Positions 57,986-64,000 of a stretch of 64,000 nt of DNA are shown here, in pieces (position 1 is the stretch's first letter; every line of letters begins with the position of its first letter). A model generated the notes under the pieces. It ran no database searches. It was given only the letters and a program-made list of their open reading frames with translations, and was not told the DNA's origin. The position numbers and the translations under genes are program-made. Origin of the DNA: Hydrangea macrophylla (Eukaryota; Streptophyta; Magnoliopsida; Cornales; Hydrangeaceae); the NCBI GenBank assembly GCA_033977485.1, contig CM066983.1:65954010-66018009 (forward strand). Reading direction: 5' to 3'.

Positions 57986-58294
57986 ACGTTTGGTCACGTG
58001 GCCTGATTTGATTGAGATGCATGTTGTCACATCACATTAACTGCATTCGCCTTTTTAGAATTCTAACCGTCGTATTAGGGGTTAACTTTTTGGATTTAAC
58101 CGTTCGATCAGGATCAAAAGATTTGAACGGTGTAGATGTAGTCCCGCCATTAAATGTGGCTGGTTGGCAGATGTGTTCCTGTAGATGTTTGTACCTATTT
58201 AGCATGTTAGCCATTCCTGTAGGTAGTTTACCTTGGCACGAGTAATTTCTTCTTTCTCTACCTCTCCTACTACGTTGAAATCCTTTGTGTTATC
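57986..58294 (+). promoter_or_regulatory. Probable promoter and leader of antisense gene b of element 2
   Basis: Contains a G-box CACGTG at about 57995-58000 and GC-balanced sequence up to the ATG at 58295. No clear TATA box was found. Inferred from position. Confidence 0.35.
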
Positions 58295-59484
58295 ATGGCT
58301 TCTTGCTTTGTTTTGTACTCTGGGAAGGGCTTAGCTAATTTTTGGAGGGAATACAAAATTCTTGATTATGTCATAGCTCATCCTTACGTTGAGGGGAAAA
58401 TTGTTGCCTCTCCTTCTATAATTCTCAGCAGTTATCTGCTAGCAGTGGTAGGACTGCACTTTCCTTTCTCGGCTTTGTTCTGTGATCTTCTAAGTGGATT
58501 AGGATTTCCTCTAACTATTTGTCGTCTAAACCTTGCTCGTCTTCTTTGGGGCATCAGCATCCTGTGCCAACGTCTTGGTATTCTTCTTCACTCCCGTGAA
58601 TTCGTTCACTATTATGTCCTTAATATTGACCGGGGAGAGCCCTATCTAAGGGTTAGCTTTGAGAGAAAGCATCTCATTCGAGGTATAGACTTCCCGAACA
58701 CGAATTGGCACCACTACCCCAAAGTAGTGGTTTCTGGGAATTGGCTGGTTGACCCTCTATTTTTCCCTCACAAATCTTCAACCCTGAGCTCTATAAGGAG
58801 TCTTATGCCACTTTTCGGGATATTGTTTCCACCAGTGCTGATGAAGAGGCGATCGACCGAGCTATTAGGGTTGGTTTTTCATTTGATGACTTGCTGGGGC
58901 TTCTCGGTGGTGACCCCAAAGCGGATGTGGCTCTGATTCAGAGCGCTGCTATGGCTGCTTCAAGTTCTCAGCGTATGATGAGGTCCATGGCTTCAGGCTT
59001 ACTGTAACGAGGTAAATTCCAGCAAGTTGAAGGAGTGGTTTTCTTATTAGGCTCGTCTGGGACCAATGGGTTATCTAACAGTGCCGGGACTCCTACTTGT
59101 ACTGAGAAAGGGAAAAGGGTAAGAGAGGAGTCCTCTACTCGAACTGATAAAGGAAAACAAAAAGTTGGGGAGGAAGACGCTCCTTTTTCTCCTAGGGCTG
59201 GTCGAGGTTCTTCCCCAGAATCCTCTGAGGGTTTTCAGAAGAGGGCTTGTACTGGTGAAGGCCCCTCTGCTTTTAATGCTAGGCATGGCTCTTGGACTGG
59301 GCTTTCCTTAGCCAATATGGAAGAGCATTTACAAATGGTGGAAAAACAGGCTGCTCTCCGGGAGACAGATTCCTTGATGCAACAAGTAGACATTGGCACC
59401 ATAGATGTTGTTCTAAAAGAGCTGGTGACCAGGATGGGCGTACTGCAGGTTGAGGTGGAGATGCTCAAGAAGAAGGACACTTAA
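58295..59484 (+). pseudogene. Antisense gene b of element 2: gypsy-type-transposon-like protein (broken)
   Basis: ATG at 58295. Residues about 45-160 (HFPFSALFCDLLSGLGFPLT, LNLARLLWGISILCQRLGI, then PNTNWHHYPKVVVSGNW) resemble the same family as gene a. A frameshift near 58810 and a TAA near 59004 break it. The C-terminal half, 59035-59484, is Ser/Lys-rich with basic clusters (KGKRVREESS, KGKQKVGEED), possibly a nuclear signal, and ends in a heptad-like coiled coil. The stop at 59482-59484 lies 270 bp from the end of the oppositely oriented integrase, so the two units converge, as in element 1. Confidence 0.65.
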
Positions 59485-59752
59485 ATTTGTTTTCTTTTTT
59501 TTGTTGATTTTTGGTGGGGAAAGGAAGATCCTATAAAAAACCGTTTTTGATAAATGAAGACTATGTTCTCTTTTATGACTTATTGATACTGCATCTCAAT
59601 CTGCATGCTCTGCATGCTCTTGTAAAAAATAACACCCTATAATATTGACAGGACATAAAAATTGGCTAACCATGGGTTGTGCAATCAAAATCCTCTTATT
59701 CATCCGAAGAAATTTTTACATGAATTAAACACATATAGGATGTAACTTTTCA

Positions 59753-60960
59753 TTACATACAGTACTTCTTCAGATGTTCGGCATTCCAAGGCCTTGGCAC
59801 TGGTCTGTACTCCATATCTTGTAGCCAATATATCCCGAGTTTGTTGACTCTGACCACTCGGTACGGTCCCTCCTAATTGGGAGCCAGCTTGCCATCAGTG
59901 GGGTCTTTGTGTTTGGAAAAACTCTTCTTAAATCCAGATCCCCGAGGTGGAAAGTTTGGAGTTTTACCTTCTTATCGAAATACCTTGAGATCTTCTGCTA
60001 ATACACTGCAAGCTGAAGTAGAGCTTACTCTCTTGTCCCTTCCAGTAGATCCATGTTTTGTAGTAGGCCTTCACTGTTGTGTGTTCTAGCAGCGAGCTGC
60101 AAACCTTGATCATCTATAGCTGTCATAGATTTGGTTCTAGCAGTTGGCAGACCTATTTCTACTAGTAGGACTACTTCTATTCCATAGGCCAGAGTGAAGG
60201 GTGATTCTCCGGTAGCCATCCTCTCAGTTGTTCTGTATGGCCACAGTATTTCTGGCAATTCATCTGACCATCGTCCTTTAGCTCCCTCCAGTCACTTCTT
60301 CATGGCATCAAGGATTGTCCTGTTTATTACATCCGCCTAACCATTAGCTTGTGGGTGTGCAGGAGAAGAGAAGTGCCTGATCTGCAGGCCATCATAGAAT
60401 TGCTGGAAAATTGAGCCTTCAAATTGGGTTCCGTTATCTGTGATCAGAACGTGGAGAATGCCATATCTACATATAATCGCTCTCCACACAAAGCTTTTCA
60501 TGTCTGCTTGGCCGATCTTGGCCAATGCTTCAACCTCTGCCCACTTCGTAAAATTATCTATCGCAATAACTATGAACTTTTTCCCTCCTCTACCAGTTAG
60601 GAGAGGACCCACAATGTCCATCCCCCATTGCATGAAAGGCCAAGGGCTCTGGATGGGAGTCATAGGCTGCTGAGATTGGTGCACATACTTTGCAAACCTT
60701 TAGCATTGATCACATTTCCTGACCAACTCTTGGGCATCATGTTTCATGCTGGGCCAGTAATACCCCAATGTTAAGGCTCGGTGTGCAAGGGTCCTAGTAC
60801 CCACATGATTCCCACAAACTACCTCGTGGATTTCTCTGAGGACATAATCTGGTTGGTATAGGGTCAGGCATCTCAGCAACGGTTGTGAAAAAGATCTCCG
60901 GTACATTACCCCATCTAGGAGTACATAGCGAGCTGCCCTAATTCTCAATTTCCTAGCCAA
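59753..60960 (-). pseudogene. Integrase of element 2 (broken)
   Basis: N-terminal HHCC: REIHEVVCGNHVGT and VRKCDQC at about 60850-60700. Core: D in WGMDIVGPL and D in ITDNGTQFEG. The third catalytic position reads Asp (ADV) instead of Glu and sits just after an in-frame TAG near 60340. The C-terminal domain (PILWPYRTTER, then PRPWNAEHLKKYC at 59760-59795) matches the Tat-clade ending. Stops also occur near 60699 and 60296. Confidence 0.85.
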
Positions 60961-61138
60961 TTGCTTGTCATTCGGCAGGTTTCCATGTTTTATGTACTCG
61001 TAGATGATTTCTAACTAGGATCCTGGAAGGCCTTCTATATCGTTGAGATGCATTTTTAATATGTTCTGAACACTCGGGGCCTCTAAGAAACCGATCTTGA
61101 TCATAGAGTCCTGAATTTGCTCTCCAGAGGTTGCTAAC

Positions 61139-61540
61139 TTAGCCAACCCATCTGCCCTGCCATTCTCCTGGCCTGAGATCTTTAACCGGCTGAACTCTAA
61201 AAAAATCTTGGGCTAACCTTTGGAAAATTGAATGGTAGGTTTGCATGCTCGCATCTTTAACTTCAAATTTGCCTACTGCATGGCTAACTACCAACTGGAA
61301 ATCACAATATGCCTTGAGGGTTGAGGACCTACATAACCTAGCCAGCTGCATGTCAATGATCAAGGCCTCATATTCAGCTTCATTGTTTGACACTCGAAAA
61401 CCAAAGGCTATCGATTTTTCCAGCATTTCACCATTTGGGGTTTTGAGGACAATACATGTACCACACCCCTTCTTATTTGATGCTCCATCCGTGTACAGTT
61501 GCCATTCTTGTGTCGTGCTAACACATCGGTGATTAATTCC
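61139..61540 (-). pseudogene. Archaeal-type RNase H of element 2
   Basis: Minus-strand QLYTDGASNKKGCGTCI (Asp) at about 61500, NNEAEYEALIIDMQLARL (Glu), LKAYCDFQLVVSHAVGKFEV (Asp, with Phe where Ser is usual). Frames shift at about 61430 and 61190. It confirms the Tat assignment. Confidence 0.8.
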
Positions 61541-62780
61541 TCTCTGGTAAACTCAGCCACAAAGTCGGTCAGGGCCTGAGCTTTAATTGTTGTCCTCGGG
61601 ACAAACTAAATATCAAACTCCCCAAGCTCTATGGCCCATTTGGCTAATCTTTCGGAGGTTTTCGATTTGTGAAGTACTGGTTTGAGGGAGTGATCAGTTG
61701 GTACAATAATGGTATGGGCCTAAAAGTAAGGCCTGAGCTTCCTTGTTAATATAACCAGGGCGTAAAATAACTTTTCGAGGCTGGTGTACATCTTTCTCCA
61801 TCTAGGAGTGTTTTGCTGACATAGTAGATAGGCTTTTGAATTTTCCTCACTTCTAAGACCAGAGCCGATCTGATAGCATAGTCTGAAACACCGAGTTACA
61901 GGTGCAGCGGCTCATTGGGCTCTGGTATGGATAGCAACTCTGGGCTTCCTATGTAGGCTTTAAGGTCCTAGAAGGCCGCTTTACATTCTGGCGTCCACTC
62001 GACTGTAGTTTTCCCTTTTAAGGCTTTAAAGAAGGGGAGGCATCTATCGGAGGCTTTCGAAATGAAACGGTTTAACGCCGCCAACTTCCCATTGAAGCAC
62101 TAAATGTCTCTCTTAGTTCTGGGGGATTTCATCTCCACCAAGGATTTGAATTGAATTGGGTCAGCCTCTATCCCTCTTTGAGATACTAGGAAGCCAAAAA
62201 ACTTTCCTGTAGAGGCTACAAATACACATTAGCTGGATTCAGCTTCAACTTAAACTTCTGGAGAACCTTAAAAGCTTCTCTTAGATTGCCGATGTGATCC
62301 TTCGCCTTTATTACTTTTCACCAGCATGTTGTCGATTTATATCTCCATTGACTTTCCAATCTGATCCTGAAACATTGCGTTGACCAACCTCTGGTACGTG
62401 GCCCCTGTATTCTTTAATCCAAATGGCATGACCTTATAACAATAAAGACCCATGTTGGTTATGAAGGAAGTCATTTCCTGGTCCAAAAGGTCCATCTTTA
62501 TTTGATTATACCCTGAATAGGCATCCATGAAAGACAGTAGCTCATTTCCTACCGTTGAATCCACCAATTGGTCTATCTTGGGGATGGGAAAATTGGTTTT
62601 TGGGCAAGCCTTATTGAGGTCTATATAGTCTATACATACTTTCCACTTTCTTCCCTTTTTGGGTACCACCACAACATTAGCCAACCAAGCCGGATAATGT
62701 ACTTCTCTGATATGCTCCGCCTCTAATAATATTTCCACCTCTGCGTTAATGATCTCATCTCATAGGCAAATGTCTGACGC
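61541..62780 (-). pseudogene. Reverse transcriptase and RNase H of element 2 (broken)
   Basis: RT: LANVVVVPKKGRKWKVCIDY, LLSFMDAYSGYNQIKMD (catalytic Asp kept), YKVMPFGLKNTGATYQRLVN. The YVDDM box at about 62325-62340 reads stop-Ile-Asp-Asn-Met, losing the Tyr and the second Asp. Connection and RNase H relics follow to 61541 (LAALNRFISKASDRCLPFFK, EWTPECKAAF, QKPIYYVSK) with many stops. Confidence 0.85.
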
Positions 62781-63289
62781 TTCTGTCTCACTTGTGGGTG
62801 AGATGGGTCAATAGATAGACTATGCGCGATAATCTGGGGTTCTATACCAACCAGGTCGTGTGCTGAACATGCGAACACTAACGTACTTTTCCTCAAGAAT
62901 GAGATCAGGGAATCTCTTAGCTAGGCATCAAGGTGCGTGCCAATTTTAACCGTCCTCTAGGGGTGGAACTCACTGACTCGGATCTCTTCTATTTATTAAT
63001 CTGGTTCCAGAATCACTGGTCTCTCTATGTCCAGATCTTCCTCCACTATTGATGTCGGTTCATTCAGAGTCGTATCCTGGATTGGAAGAAGATGCAGTGA
63101 TTGCTATCTGGGATTTGATGCTTTGAGCGTTGTGCAACCGTACACTCTAGCTTCTTTCTTATCACCTCGGATGGTTACCACAGCTTCTCGGATGATCAGT
63201 TTCATGCACTGGTGGAAGGATGACTGTATTATTCCCTAAGTCATGGAGCCATTGCCTCCCCATAATAATGTTATATGGAGAGAAGGAAT
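62781..63289 (-). other. Linker between protease and RT of element 2
   Basis: Degenerate coding sequence between the protease and RT domains. Short coding-like pieces in different frames (for example THPQVRQKRQTFAYE near 62760-62800). Nothing further recognised. Confidence 0.5.
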
Positions 63290-63574
63290 TCAAACGTGGA
63301 ATTCGTCCAAGGTTGTGATATAGTTAGAATCTTCTCCCACGTTGATTGGTAACATCACGCGACCCTCTGGTACTTTTACCTCTCCACTTAAACCTTTCAA
63401 ATTAGATTCGGCTAGCTCTATCCTCCTTATATCAAAATCCATATTCTTCAGTGTGGACAGGAAAATCACATTGACCAAGCTCCCATTGTTAATAAGAATT
63501 CTCCTGATATCGAAATTAGATATTCTTAGAGAAACAACCAGAGTATCCTCATGTAGGAGGCTAACCCTAATCAA
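63290..63574 (-). pseudogene. Protease region of element 2
   Basis: Minus-strand frame with FDIRRILINNGSLVNVIFLS, matching the usual VDTGSSVDILF site with the catalytic Asp changed to Asn. ELAESNLKGLSGEVKVPEGR and LPINVGED are the next conserved strands. It would be inactive. Confidence 0.82.
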
Positions 63575-64000
63575 TTCTTGGTCGGTGAAAGTGATATGTG
63601 GTTCTATCCTAGGCTCCTTTTCAAAATTGAAAATTCATATAGGGGGATATTGAGCTTCTCGTGCAAGCCTCTTCCGAGTTCTGTTGGAATTTTATGAGTT
63701 TTTGGATCGCCCGTGTACGGCATGTATAACATTGGGTTGTTTATGCAGTTACTGGGGGATCTGTTCCCGATTCATGTGTTGTTCGAGTGTCTTGGTCGTC
63801 CCTTCTTTCATTACGCCTTCCAGATCTATCATCACGCCCTATAATAAACTAACGGAGCTTTTCTCGCTTGATAAGTTCCTCAATTTCATGTTTGAGGATC
63901 TTGCACTCGTTCATAGTGTGCCCATGATCTCTGTGAAGTTTACAGTACCTTGACATGTCTCTCTTTTGGGGATCTCCCTTCAAGCGCTCTGGCCATTTGA
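63575..64000 (-). pseudogene. gag C-terminus of element 2 (partial at window edge)
   Basis: Minus strand at 63845-63998: WPERLKGDPQKRDM, then YCKLHRDHGHTMNECKILKH, the zinc-binding motif of Tat gag proteins, followed by EIEELIKREKL and a TAG near 63848. Beyond it broken frames reach the protease. The rest of gag is outside the window. Confidence 0.8.

Larger units (their letters stand above)
53762..64000 (-). mobile_element. Second Ty3/gypsy retrotransposon, Tat clade, minus strand, with antisense genes (continues right)
   Basis: Reading right to left: gag zinc knuckle, protease, RT, RNase H, archaeal-type RNase H, integrase, then two genes on the opposite (plus) strand, PPT and LTR. The second RNase H places it in the Tat clade, but its sequence is unlike element 1. 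RT, protease and integrase active sites are mutated, so it is dead. It is inserted in a copia remnant. The 5' LTR and most of gag lie beyond 64000. Confidence 0.87.

Overview
This is a nuclear window from a flowering plant, probably a woody eudicot. It is AT-rich with GT-AG introns, and most of it is nested LTR retrotransposons and small non-autonomous transposons around one apparently intact host gene. No bacterial, organellar or CRISPR features were seen.

Layout. (1) 1-20335: a very large Ty3/gypsy element of the Tat/Ogre clade (about 21 kb with the part left of the window). In order it has: end of the 5' LTR, PBS, gag, protease with a G-patch, RT-RNase H, a second archaeal-type RNase H, integrase, then two cellular-like genes in ANTISENSE orientation (a DUF7745 gene and a six-exon plant mobile domain gene), a tandem-repeat 3' region, PPT and a 3 kb 3' LTR. 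The pol frames are broken. The element is inserted in the protease of an older minus-strand gypsy element whose gag lies at 20336-21425. (2) 16499-21684 is duplicated in tandem as 21685-26764, giving a third LTR and a second copy of the broken gag. (3) 27667-30481: possible CACTA terminus and unexplained gene-like sequence. (4) 30487-37961: Ty1/copia element with TGATA target duplications, interrupted by a complete Cassandra TRIM (34321-35009) that carries 5S-rRNA-like sequence in its LTRs. (5) 37967-43158: mostly non-coding, with one fold-back MITE. (6) 43159-51354, minus strand: LPR1/LPR2-type multicopper oxidase gene of three exons, including a 54-bp last exon 4.1 kb beyond exon 2. Several MITEs lie in its introns and upstream region. 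(7) 52700-53766: 3' end of a copia element. (8) 53762-64000: a second Tat-clade gypsy element on the minus strand, again with antisense cargo (two broken genes of the 'putative gypsy type transposon' kind) convergent to pol. One of those genes holds a hAT element nested inside a hAT element.

Most interesting observation: 17-bp palindromes (7-bp half-sites GGCA[C/G]TC and GA[G/C]TGCC, 3-bp spacer) recur every 21-22 bp in arrays at three kinds of promoter in element 1. They are upstream of the antisense DUF7745 gene, upstream of the antisense PMD gene, and in the LTR U3 upstream of a TATA box. This looks like one shared operator set linking the sense promoter of the retrotransposon with its antisense genes.

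Limits: everything was read by eye. Identities, element lineages and exon joins are estimates unless a motif is quoted.
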